Shown here: in pieces, positions 32,760 through 42,895 of the stretch
Position numbering within the stretch: the first letter of the stretch is position 1
Layout: every line of letters starts with the position of its first letter
DNA from: Sphaerosporella brunnea
Lineage: Eukaryota > Ascomycota > Pezizomycetes > Pezizales > Pyronemataceae
NCBI GenBank assembly: GCA_008704415.1
Contig: VXIS01000123.1
Location: forward strand, 57,375 to 121,374
Direction of reading: 5' to 3'
Length of the DNA stretch: 64,000 bases
Notes under the pieces: generated by a model
Seen by the model: only the letters and a program-made list of their open reading frames with translations
Databases searched by the model: none
What the model was told of the DNA's origin: nothing
Made by a program: the position numbers and the translations under genes

Positions 32760-34780
32760 AGTACTGTGGGGAAAAATAAAACACCTCACTAGACCTTTCG
32801 GCCAGACGGAGAAAGGGACGGGTGGGGAAGCACACTCTACACCCCCCTCCCTGCCCCCCCCCCCCCCACAAGGCGTTCTTAACCACATCCCCTTTCTCAT
32901 TCCACAAACAGTTGCTTTTCCGGCCCCCACGTGGGCCATTTTAGCCATGTACAACACAACAACACACGTAGAAAACTTTTGCAGCCATTTCAGAGTGGCC
33001 CGACCGCCGCATACTCTACTCAAGTCTTTGGTTGGAAAGAAAATCCGCGCCCCCCTTTTTTCCCAGGGGCCCGAAATCTTGGGTCGGGCCTATTGATAAG
33101 ACAACATTATTTAACGTTAACGTTGACGGCGAGTTTTCGGGCCGTTCCTTCCTCCCCTACCCCACGTTGTGAAACAACGGCTCAATAGTGGGGGGAGTTG
33201 AGTCGGAAGCGAGCTTACAGATGCTAATTATTTGTTAAGCAAAGTGGGAATTCGCTGCTCTCAATCCTCTTGATTTAAATTCCGGCGCTTCCGCATGTAC
33301 CTACCATCTCATCACATGCGGTGTCTTCTGGTTCCTGTTTATATATAGCTACCTATTATCACAACGCAGTTGTTTCCATTCATGAACGGCCTGCATGCAT
33401 TCATCATGCATACCCCAGCACATTGCACATTGCTTTTCTTTTGTTTCCCATATATCCAACTGCTTGTGCGTCAAAAGTGGGGTTCGGAAGTTTTATATTT
33501 GCTCCCCGAGCAAGGCCAACACCAACCTCCTGGACCCGAGGGAATGGATGCCTACGTCCTGCGGGCCCAGGAACCCGGTTGAAGCTGAGTGGAGCGAAAT
33601 GAACCGGTGAAACATCCCCCGCGCGGGGGTGTCTTGACGGTTGCTAGCTTATTATACTGGGAAGGGTAACTTCTTTTTGGGATGGCGGTATTGTTCTCGG
33701 TGATATTCAACACGCTAGGCAGGCAACCACCTAAGCTGCCATGAGCTTCGATGGTTTCCCTATTTCTTTCATTTTTCTTCGTTTCCCAACCATGGTACCA
33801 CCGCATCGGGCCCGCACTATCTAGGCAGCAGCGCAGCCGAAGCAGTATCCGCTTCCCGGGAAATTTCAAACCCATCGTTCCTCGAGTGTGGGAGCCCTAG
33901 TGAATGGTTATTGGGCGAAAAGACCTGGTAAGCCCTGGTTCTCCGCGGTTGAGATGGCGTCCCTTCATGTAGACGCGGCTATGAAAAAGAACAAGAAAAC
34001 GAAGAAGAAGTAACTGCTACCGAACGCAAACAAAGCAAAGAAAATAAAAAGCACAAAACTTGGTGCCGCCCATCATTGCTGTTGTAGGTGCATCCATCCC
34101 CATGCACAGAAATCATACCCTGTCCAGCAGAAGGAGCAACCTGGATCCACAGTGGGCTCGGGCCCTGAATGATAGCTACAAGCCGGCTAAGCGTTCCATG
34201 GGTGGAATGCGTGTGAAGTTCGATCAATGGCGGTAGAAACGTCTGCTGTCGGTAGGCAACTACTATGGCGCCCGAGTGCCAAGTCAAACAAAATTCTGAT
34301 TGGCTGCAGCATTGCAAAAAGCAGCGAAGAGAAATAAATTCAATATTAAGCCATTAGAATTCTCCTTGACCTCACATATGCCTGCGTAACCGCGGGCTGG
34401 CTGTTTTGCCGGAGGGTGGTGGTATTATCAGAGGTGAAGAAACGCCGCCAGGCATCGCACTCCCACCGCGCTGCATGGGTCCGCATGGCCGCACAATGCC
34501 AATTCGCAACCACCTTTCTGCCCCATCCCCAGCGGGCTCTGTTCCTAGTGCAACAACGCATTCCCATCACGGAATCATTATTTTATTTCACTGCGTTGCT
34601 TGCGGCGTTGCTTGGGTCAATCAGAATTTTTTTTGAGGCCATAGTGTATCGGGACCATCTTTGAATAATACCATTCCGAGCTGCTGGCCATTGTAATCCT
34701 TCTTTTTTTGCTTAGCCACCCCGACAGGCTCGACTCCTTAATTGGAGTCTTTCGATTAGACGGCAAGAGTTTGTTGTTGC
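32760..34780. other. Intergenic
   Basis: No supportable gene. Includes a C homopolymer of 14 or more near 32855-32868 and a repeated TTAACGTTAACGTTGACGGC motif at about 33110-33130. It precedes the LINE relic. Confidence 0.4.
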
Positions 34781-35625
34781 ATAGATATAATGTTGCTCCC
34801 ACTTTCTCCGCAAGGTTTTGTGGATCCAGCATCTCGACAGCCAGGTAGGCTCCGCAATTGCCTGGCTCGCCCCGCCTGCTTCGGAGCCCGAACCCTGGGT
34901 CGGCACCAAAATTGTCCTCACATACCGGCCGCTACCTCAGTTGGAGCCCTTCCGGACTGGCGACAGCCACCATCTTGACACCAACAAGGAGGACTTCGAT
35001 GCAGAGGTCTACGCTACCTACTGCTTCTACCAGCGCTCGGAAAGCGACCAGGCTTACACCATCTTTATTGACGCCCAAGCTGCACTGGGACGTTTCAAGG
35101 ATGGCCCGCCGCATCGTCAAGTGGAGCCGCCGACTGGCAGACCGCGGGTGTTCCCTCACACTCCGATGAGTCCCCGGATACGCCGGCATCGAAGGCAACG
35201 AGCTCGCGGATGTGATGGCCAATGACGCAGCATCGTCTCCAACCAGCTCTCCTAACGTAGGCGCTTTTGCTGCAGGCCAGTTTGGCCCCACCTGAAGCGC
35301 AAGGCCTCCGAAGCCCGCAGCCACGGCACCAGGCAGTGGGTTCAGCGAAGCACGAGCCTCCGAGCATCTCACGCACTGCGCGAGAAGACTGGCTTCCGAC
35401 CAGGAGAGAAAGGCGCTGGCATCCCGGTAACTACCAACCTTCTCACCGGACATGCACCCAATCCCAAGGAGAAGCTTCGCAAGAGAGGCTCTGATGAGTG
35501 CTGGTTTTGTCTCTCTGGCAAGCGGCAGACTTGAGAGCACCTCTTCAAGGAGTGCAACCGATGGCTTCCGCAGATTTGCTTGCTTTGGCGCTCTGTGGAG
35601 AAAGAGCTTGGATGAAAGTACCGTA

Positions 35626-37145
35626 GGTGGCGGCAGTGTTCTCAACAGCCAGCCCGCCCGGCCGGCTGCGTTGGGCGGATGTGGGCTGATCAAAAAGCCC
35701 GGCTGGCTGTTTGGGCTGGCTACTGAGAGCACTGGTGTATAGACTTCGGGTGTGAAGGTGAACGGCTTGGGTAGGTGAAGGTGAAAAAGGCTTAAGTAGG
35801 TCAAGGTGTGCTTCATATACTCCCGTACTTCTTTCCAAATATCAAAAAGCCCCCCGTGGCCCAGTGGTACAGACTGCTGGGAGGAATCGGCACCCCTTCA
35901 CAACTGAGGTGCACCAGTTCGATTCCTGGGGCTTCCTTGCTGCCCCCTTTACAGCTGGGGGCGGAAGGTTTTGTTTGCGATTTTTTGAGCCCCCCTCCCC
36001 CACCTTCATGTTTTTTTTTTTTTTTTTCTGGAGGCGTCAGTCGTCAAGATCTTTTTTTCTTGACCATTCTTTGGGCAGATGGGCAGATTGTGTCCATAAA
36101 CGCCTAGAGTTGGTGGTAGTGAGGAAGCGAGCGAGCGGATATGATGCGGCGAGTGATAGTTTGTACCCGCACGCGCTTACCGTGTATTCAATTTATCCCT
36201 TTAGCCCTTGTAGTTGAGGCTTCCCGCCCTGGTCGGCAAAGGTTGAATATTTACTAAGGCTTAGACCGTCCATTTTGAAGACAGGCCAGTGCATAGAAAC
36301 GTCGTAGATGGACTCGCTGTCTGTTCAAATTAATATTGCGCTTGTAAATTTGTGCAGGCGAGGGTCCGATATCCCTACCTAAGCGCACCTTTACAACTCT
36401 CAAAAGTTGGCATATGGAGGAGGACCGAGTACTAGCCAGTGAAACCTACCAGACCAACCATGGCTTCCCTCACTCCGCCTCCGGTACATTAGACGTTACC
36501 GTTTTTTCTGCATCCATCACAGGAGAGTCTACTGTCATAAGGCAGGCAAAAATCTGGATCCAGCCTGTTTGGAACATTGCAACCGCTGTGCTTGCACCGG
36601 AGCAAGTCCTCAAACAACAGCGAGAAGATGATATCACCAGCGTTGGCCACATTTGCATCTCTTGCCCAAAAGTCACCCTGAAACTAATCCCATTGAGTAC
36701 AGCTAGGGGCAGTGAGGGTGTTTACCAAAAAGGACAGCGGCTAGAGCCTAGGTAGGTGCACCGCGAAACGTGCTTCAAGAACAAGGTTTACGCTACTTTG
36801 AGATGGTGGAGTGTATTCTTGAGGCCTGCGCTGCTGAATCCAAAGAACTACGGAGAAGGTGTCAAAAAAGATCCTTAAATATCAGCGCTGGACAGTGTTC
36901 TCAACAGCCAGCCCGGCCGGCTGCGTTGGGCGGATGTGGGCTGATCAAAAAGCCCGCCCGGCTACCCACCACTCGCAGTGGCCGGTCTTCATCGCAGATC
37001 ACTCAAAGCTCTGGCAGCCGGGCTGGCCCGACAGCAGGCTGGGCCGTTTGGGCTGATGCAAAAAGCCCGCCGGGCTGGCTGCTTAAAGCAGCCGGCCAAG
37101 CCCGCCCGGCTGTTTGGGCTGGCTACTGAGAACACTGGGTGGCGG
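35626..37145. mobile_element. Composite hAT-like insertion with perfect 8-bp target duplication
   Basis: The outer ends are CAGTGTTCTCAACAGCCAG at 35634 and GGCTACTGAGAACACTG ending at 37137. They are flanked by GGTGGCGG at 35626-35633 and again at 37138-37145. Inside lie an opposite-facing right end (ending 35734) and a left end (starting 36893), so the unit is two miniature elements, 101 and 245 bp, bracketing 1.16 kb. The bracketed DNA holds a tRNA-like SINE (35842) and no recognised gene. Neither inner end has its own 8-bp duplication, so the two outer ends appear to have transposed together. Confidence 0.8.
35842..35970 (+). repeat. tRNA-like SINE, copy B
   Basis: The element is collinear with the copy at 19922: ATCAAAAAGCCCCC, A box TGGCCCAGTGG, hairpin CACC..GGTG, B box AGTTCGATTCC, then GGGGCTTCCTTGCTG and CAGCTGGGGGCGGAAGG. 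Compared with copy A, base changes in the anticodon-arm-like stem keep pairing (TGCTG/CGGCA here, TGTTG/TAGCA there). A T-tract of 18 or more at about 36011-36027 follows. It lies inside the composite hAT-like insertion. Confidence 0.65.
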
Positions 37146-37229
37146 TGGAAGTCAGTTGCGGAGCTTTTTCGCGAAGAGAAAGCCACACCGCATATCCTGC
37201 AATTTTTGCAGGATACGAAGGTTAGGTAA

Positions 37230-38600
37230 TCCGTGGCAGAGGAGGATGATTCATCGTCATCGTCCGAGTCTGGTGAAGGGTCTGTAGGGGAGGAGTGACC
37301 TGGCCCTGGTGGCCACGGCTTTTATTTGTTGTTACGGGCCTGTTTCTTTCTTTTGTCTTCTCTATTATACTTTTCCTTTCTGGTAGTTTGAATGGCCGCA
37401 GTCGACCCATGAGATAGTATCAATAAGGGACAAGGGTATACAGGGGACGGTTAGGTCACGATCGTTCGCGGTTGAATACAGACAATAAACTTGATTACAA
37501 ACAAAGCTTCTCGCCAGCTCTAGCAATGTGTTCCCGCATTGTGCCATCCGCCTACAATTTGGTAGCGTGACCTGGTCATGTAGTACCGGATCTACTCACT
37601 AATAAGGAGGTGCCGGGAGATCGTGGCACAGTGACACTGCCACGAGCCCCGTTTAATTAGCGAGGTAGATCCGTGCGCTTTAAAAGTAGACCTTCGCTTA
37701 AGGGGGGTAACCCAGGCAGGCAAAATTCACTGAATATCACTCGCACATCGCTTGCTGGCTAGCCCTCTTAAGCGAACGTCTACCTTGAAATCGCACCGCA
37801 CCATATCGCCTTTGAAGTTTGAGCAAACAATAAGCCCATTGCATGAGCTTCTGCCATGAGAGCCGCAGTAATTCACGTTTGAAAAACTTCCCCTTCGACT
37901 TCTGAAGCTCCATGAGCCAGAGGAGCTGAAAATCACTTGTCATCCATCGTCCCGTTTACAAGCAACCGACCCCTCCCACAACGTGGTCATGACTGCTTTC
38001 TTCAGCGGTGGCGAGCAAAGGCAGCCACTGCCAGTAAGATGCAATTACGTTTAAGCTGGTTTGGATGTTATTCGTCGGGGAGCTGACCGATCATCACTCG
38101 CGGACTTGGCCTACTAACCCAGCAGCCACATGCTATTGAACGGGCTATTGAGAATGTGCAGAGATGCAAACGTACCAACCGATAACCTCCTACATCCATA
38201 AAAAAGAAGTGTGCAAAACAAAAAAACTACAGTACGAGGGATTTCCATGCGTTCACCCACCATAGTACTAACCTCGCGATACAATGCTCAACTAGGGCTG
38301 AGCGGACGGGAAGCCGTGCTTTCGAGATTCTGTAGCTGTTTTTCCACGACCTTGGTGACCATTTTCAGGGTTAGGGATCCCATTCGGGCTCCACCTCGCT
38401 CTCTTTTCGGCTCCGATGCGATCCGTTTTTGGATTTCGTGATCCTTTTTTGACACCGGCATTAGCTTGGATATCCCCATCTTTTCTTAGCCGTAATTTTT
38501 GTCCGGGAGTTGAAATGCAGCCAAATCCGCTCCCTACCTTCACCTTGGTTCCATCACACTAACACCCCTTCGTTTACGGTCAGCAACTAGACACCACAAC
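37230..38600. other. Intergenic with a small inverted repeat
   Basis: No supportable gene. Apart from the hairpin at 37685-37785, listed separately, the sequence shows only short motif-free ORFs on both strands. Confidence 0.4.
37685..37785. repeat. Short inverted-repeat element
   Basis: GTAGACCTTCGCTTAAGGGG at 37686 is mirrored by CCCTCTTAAGCGAACGTCTA at 37763-37782, with two mismatches and about 57 bp between. The CTTAAGCG core recalls Tc1/mariner-type termini of fungi. No target duplication could be assigned, so it may be a MITE remnant or just a hairpin. Confidence 0.45.
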
Positions 38601-38605
38601 TTTGC

Positions 38606-39706
38606 TTGTTCCCAACACTCTTCCACCGAAATATTCTATCTGATCAGCAAAATTTCCTCCAGCCAAGCACTTCTGCGCATCGTGAAACTGTCTGCGGAGG
38701 AAAAGCACGTAGAAAAGAAGATAGGGCGGAACTCAAGGCTAAGCAGGCCAGAGAACTGCATAACTATGACAACGCTGCCCTTGCGGGCCGGGAGAAGGAA
38801 CTCAAAGGTATTCGCCATTATGCGCCAGTAGCACCACCCACCGCGAAACTTTATGAAGAGATACTTGAAAAGTGGAGAAGGTCAGTACCATGAGGGTTTG
38901 AGCAGGCCTCGCGCTGATAGGTACATGTATTGTAAAAAGAAAGGTGCATCTCCATTTCAGCCTGGCGATCCTTACCCTGAGGTCGAAACTTTCAAATGCT
39001 TTGCAGACTACCTTGTCTGGAACACAATTGGGAAAAATGATGAGGAAGGGAAACGCATTACGCAAAGCACATTGAGAACACAGACACGACAGACACTCCA
39101 GAGCTTTGCACGCCTCACCGGACCAGTAGCTTCAAAGGATCACACCGAGCAGATGTTGTCTGTGAGTTAGAAGTTTCGGCGGATGAGTATCTGTGCTAAA
39201 GATTCTGCAGCACATTCGGGGGGGGGGGGGGGGAATTGCAGGACAAATACTCGATTAAAGATATCCAAAAACCGAAACCGATTGCAGATGGCCTAGACCA
39301 CGAAATCTTGACTCATTGCCTATGGGCGATGGATAGTAGGATTCTCAAGTGTGAACGGCTGAGGATCCAGCTTGCGATTTATGCTGCATCTTGTGCCCTA
39401 CGCGTCCACGCGCCTTGGTGCTGTGATGTTATTGATTTTCTGCTTAACCTGGCGGAATCCTGTAACCTGCCCTCGGGGTCCACTTCTCTTGCCGGTCAAC
39501 TAAACCGATTGCAGAAGCATCGAGCGATATACTGTGTATCCGCTCGCGGGAAAAGAGGGGCGCCCGCAACGGTGGACGAGGGAGCGCGGGGGCCGGAAAA
39601 AAAGCTTGCGGCTGCGCTTCACTGGAAATCACTCGTGGCCCAACACAGGAACGTGTACATGAGAAATCACTCGCTCTGGTCTCCGTCGCCGAGTGATTTC
39701 GCATGA
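38606..39706 (+). pseudogene. DUF3435/FluG-like tyrosine-recombinase-related relic
   Basis: The first part is RRKEDRAELKAKQARELHNY, then LYEEILEKWRR. A one-base shift leads to YHEGLSRPRADRYMYCKKKG and EVETFKCFADYLVWN. A probable GTGAGT..CAG intron (39161-39240), containing a run of 14 G, leads to DKYSIKDIQKPKPIADGLDH and CERLRIQLAIYAASCALRVH. This order (coil, FADYLVW, DDLxDKY, RLRxQLA) resembles the N-terminal half of fungal DUF3435/FluG-domain proteins related to tyrosine recombinases. The sequence after about 39405 loses resemblance, and no R-H-R-Y catalytic core is seen. Confidence 0.5.
39662..39704. repeat. Hairpin-forming inverted repeat
   Basis: GAAATCACTCG and its exact complement CGAGTGATTTC enclose 16-19 nt. 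A third copy of the arm, GAAATCACTCG, lies at about 39625. Its role is unknown; it is near the end of the recombinase relic. Confidence 0.5.
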
Positions 39707-41494
39707 AGCGGTGCGGGGGCCGCATGTCTTGTATTTTTTAGCTGGCTTCGTGGGAGACTCAATACACGCAACCTATACAACCCTCCTCTCTTCTCTTCGC
39801 TGTTTCCGCTGTGCTTGCCTGCTGTGTTCAACACATGAAAATGGGTGAACGCCAAAATGTAAATACCGGCTCAAAGAAAGATGCGGCGGTTTCGAATTGG
39901 ACTATTAGTGATTCATCCGATACCTTTTGAAGAAGCAACCGCCCCCCTTTCCGGGTGCCAACAACCCATCTTTCTCATTTGGGATCAAAGCCTATAACGG
40001 CGCGACATCCGGTGAAGGTTCAGCACGCCTTTCATGGCTACATGTAATATCGAGGTGTGCTTCCTACATCCTGAACTAGCGGCGAGTCCATAAACGGTGA
40101 AGTGTCCCATTCTGGCCTCCCGAGGAGTAAGCATGGAAGTTCCTGGGGCCGAGCGTCTGAGATATCGTAAGTGAAGCGACTGCGCCACCCCACTGTGAGG
40201 GTCGTGAAAGGGTAAAAATTTGACCAACCAACCCATTCAGACTGGAGTACTGACTGATAAGGGAAACCAACGGAGGTGCTGAAACAGGATGTCAACAAAA
40301 ACCTGCCAAGCTGTGGCTGTCATCACCCGTCAGCGTTCATTTGTGTCTAATCACGATTGTGACGTCGGCTCCGTTTTGGGGGGGGGCGAAAAAAAATTGG
40401 CGCCTACGGCTTCAGACTTACCGATAAGCCGTGATTTCATTGTTCTGTGACCCGTAGCTGACGATACCATCCTATCATGGGGTAAAGAATGGTAAAAAAG
40501 CAGACGAACGTATATCGGTGATACCGGTGAAGATAGTATTCTGAAGCCCCAAAAACCACGGCAGGGGCATGGCACGGCCACCACCGGCCGGCGTATGGCG
40601 AGCGTTGGATGGTAGTGTTCCACTGGCGGGATATTGTGTTCACGACAAGGCATCAATTTGCGAATAGGACGTTCCTGTCGTGACCCTTCGCGGCAGGGAT
40701 TTGGTCCAGATATTATATATGCGACTCCTCGTCGTGGGCTTAGGTATTGCGACCGCCACTCTGAGAAGTACATTGGTTTCGCTATCGTTTATTATACCGA
40801 GAAGTTGTGAGCCTGCCCGCGAGCATATAAATCATATACCAGAGCGCGTTCGTTTAGATTGCCCCAGCATGGCGCGAAACGGCCGTTTCAACCAACTACT
40901 GAAGGCACATTCCGAACGCTGTTTGGATGGCCGGTATGGTAATCCAAGGTACCGATGCCATGCGGCTCTACCCTCCCAAACTCATACTGTGCCCCGGAGA
41001 CCAGTCTGAGGAGCAAAAAGCGTGTATCTCACCGCCAAAATGAGTCGCCCCCGCCCCGACTACCTCAACACCCCCCTCCCCCTGGCCTCAACAACAAACT
41101 CAACGCCGCACCGTGACAACGTGCGGCGACAAACGAGACCACAGTGATCTGGAGTTCGAACCAGCCGAAGAGTGAAGACGGGTTTGAGGATGAAAATTTT
41201 CAAAAAGCAGAGCAGGCGAAGGAGAAAAACTCCAGACCGGGGCAGCTGAACAGCGGCGGCTGCCAGTGGGCGGCGTGGATTCACGGTGGGGTGGGTGTAT
41301 TCACCTTGATGAAGGGGTGACATCCAAATACCCTCCTCCGGTATCGATTTCGGTGTTTCGGTGTCCGGCCCGGACACCGATTACCAGGCACAGACCCCGA
41401 TACTCGGCAAAACCCAAACGCGCTCCTTGTAGCTATGTTGTAAGAAGATACGCTGTGCACCCGGAAAACGCTGCCCCATCTGGACGACTCCGCT
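39707..41494. other. Intergenic
   Basis: No supportable gene on either strand; several ORFs of 60-140 codons lack motifs and overlap one another. A G-run at about 40378-40386 is present. Confidence 0.4.
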
Positions 41495-42895
41495 CTACGT
41501 CCGCCTCCGCTTCCCACCATCCTTCCGCTCCCCATCATCCTTCCGCTTTTTACCATCCTTCCACTCCCCACTATCCTCCTGCTTCCCATCATCACACAGG
41601 CGCTGACACTCCGCGATTGCCGTATCCCGCAGCAAACTCGGGAGGGTCCGGCTCAGGCCGTCGTGGAGCGTCTCAAACAGCTCCTTCGCGCCCTGGTGGT
41701 AGTCCTTGTCCTTCAGCGAGGTCTTTAGCGCGTGCAGAGCACTTGCCAAATTGGCGTGGAGGTGACCCCACAGAGCGTCGTGAAGGAAGTCCCGGGCTTT
41801 GGCCGCCTCATCGGTCGGATCGGCTCCCCACTTGGCGGCCGCTTGACACTCGTCAAGGAGCTGGCTGACCACCCTCCCTAGATGCTGCTTCGGCACGAAT
41901 GTGACGCAGCCGAGAAAGCTTGACCTCAGCGTGAAGACTACGTATCGCCACCCAGCAGGAATCCACAGGGCCTTCCCGTGCGACTTGGAGAGATTCGCCA
42001 TGTATGGGTCGCAAAGATCTGGCGCGAGCGACAGAAACCAGTCCCAACTGTTCCGGTCGTTCTCCTCCTGCTGAGCGGCCAGAAACCGCTTCACCCAGGC
42101 GTGATACCATTTCTCCTGCCGAGCGGCGACGCTGTTCTCTTTGGATGGCGCCGGCTCAGGCTTGAAGAGCAGTATTACTGTATGCCCGTAAAGCGGTAGG
42201 TACAAAGTATCACCTGAGTCTAGATGGATATCGGTGACCCTGAATGAGGGGGTGATACTGACGTCAAATAGCGATTTTTTGACGCCAATCTCGGCGAGCT
42301 CAGGCGGCAGGGTGAAGCCATACTGGGAGAGGATGTTGCGCGTCGGCTTGAGGTCAAGACTTCCTCTCAGCGCCTCGGCAGGGCGGTGCATGGACCCGTC
42401 GACCATCTGGCCGAGCAGGATGGCGTTCTCTTCCTGGAAAAGAGGTTCGTCCCTGTACAGCTGTGCCCGTATGTCCTCCAACACCTGCGGGTGCGGCGGC
42501 AAAGGCTTATCCCACAAGCGATTGGAATCGACGTAGACGGGCACGTCCGGAACCACCGACAGTTCAGTGTGCACGGCAGGCATCGTCAGATTCGCCCAGT
42601 CCTTGAGGACTTGTACGATTTGGAAGCCGAGGTGCTTCTTGCAGTGCCCAATCAGCTGGGTGAACGAGTCTAGCGTCGGCTTGGGCATCTTCGCCGGGGG
42701 CTGGTAGTCGCATTCGCTCACATGGAGCTTGATTGCATGGCGGTTCAACACGGCGTTGCAGCCGAGAGACCGGTATTGGCATTCTCGCATTCTTCGCAGT
42801 CGCTTACGCGGCTGGGTGCGGCGGCTGGATTCGGAATAATCCGCTACGGTGAACATGGTGAATAGCTGCGATAGCGTCAACATGACCGCATTCAT
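41495..42895 (-). CDS. TRAF-type finger plus JmjC-like domain protein
   Basis: An intact single-exon ORF of 466 aa. Near the N-terminus Cys39, Cys46, His58 and Cys62 (CQYRSLGCNAVLNRHAIKLH..C) form one TRAF-type zinc-finger repeat. The central region has a cupin/JmjC-like pattern: TDIHLDSGDTLYLPLYGHTV, where His224-x-Asp226 would be two Fe(II) ligands, then SHGKALWIPAGWRYVVFTLR. In active JmjC enzymes the GWxH histidine supplies the third ligand; here that position is Tyr318, so activity is doubtful. The C-terminus is a charged repeat (EWKDGKKRKDD / ERKDGGKRR). JmjC enzymes hydroxylate or demethylate proteins; calling this one an enzyme would be a guess. Start ATG is at 42895-42893. The upstream flank has a 13-14 G run. 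Confidence 0.7.
   Translation of the reverse strand: MNAVMLTLSQLFTMFTVADYSESSRRTQPRKRLRRMRECQYRSLGCNAVLNRHAIKLHVSECDYQPPAKMPKPTLDSFTQLIGHCKKHLGFQIVQVLKDWANLTMPAVHTELSVVPDVPVYVDSNRLWDKPLPPHPQVLEDIRAQLYRDEPLFQEENAILLGQMVDGSMHRPAEALRGSLDLKPTRNILSQYGFTLPPELAEIGVKKSLFDVSITPSFRVTDIHLDSGDTLYLPLYGHTVILLFKPEPAPSKENSVAARQEKWYHAWVKRFLAAQQEENDRNSWDWFLSLAPDLCDPYMANLSKSHGKALWIPAGWRYVVFTLRSSFLGCVTFVPKQHLGRVVSQLLDECQAAAKWGADPTDEAAKARDFLHDALWGHLHANLASALHALKTSLKDKDYHQGAKELFETLHDGLSRTLPSLLRDTAIAECQRLCDDGKQEDSGEWKDGKKRKDDGERKDGGKRRRT

Larger units (their letters stand above)
34781..37229 (+). pseudogene. 5'-truncated LINE (non-LTR retrotransposon) RNase H and C-terminal region, split by an insertion
   Basis: The left part shows RNase H signatures in shifting frames: DFDAEVYATYCFYQRSESDQ, TIFIDAQAALGRF, then GYAGIEGNELADVMANDAA, where the catalytic-region PGH is PGY. 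A C-terminal finger follows: CWFCLSGKRQT-stop-EHLFKEC, the CCHC-like pattern of Tad/CRE-type fungal LINEs. The frame then runs into an insertion at 35634 and resumes after 37137. With the insertion and one target-site copy removed, it reads on as RRWRWKSVAELFREEKATPH and LQFLQDTKVR-stop (37227-37229). In-frame TGA codons at about 35532 and 35613 and frameshifts mean the element was dead or died later. No reverse transcriptase remains in the window. Confidence 0.75.

Noticed and set aside
34932..35816. 294-codon minus-strand ORF
   Set aside because: Antisense to the LINE RNase H region and the hAT-like end; no recognisable domain.
35842..35935. Functional class II tRNA gene
   Set aside because: The T-loop and anticodon-loop sizes are wrong, and a diverged second copy exists with the same non-tRNA 3' extension; a SINE fits better.
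41140..41170. T-arm-like GGAGTTCGAACCAG
   Set aside because: The stem does not pair with canonical geometry and no acceptor or anticodon arm surrounds it.
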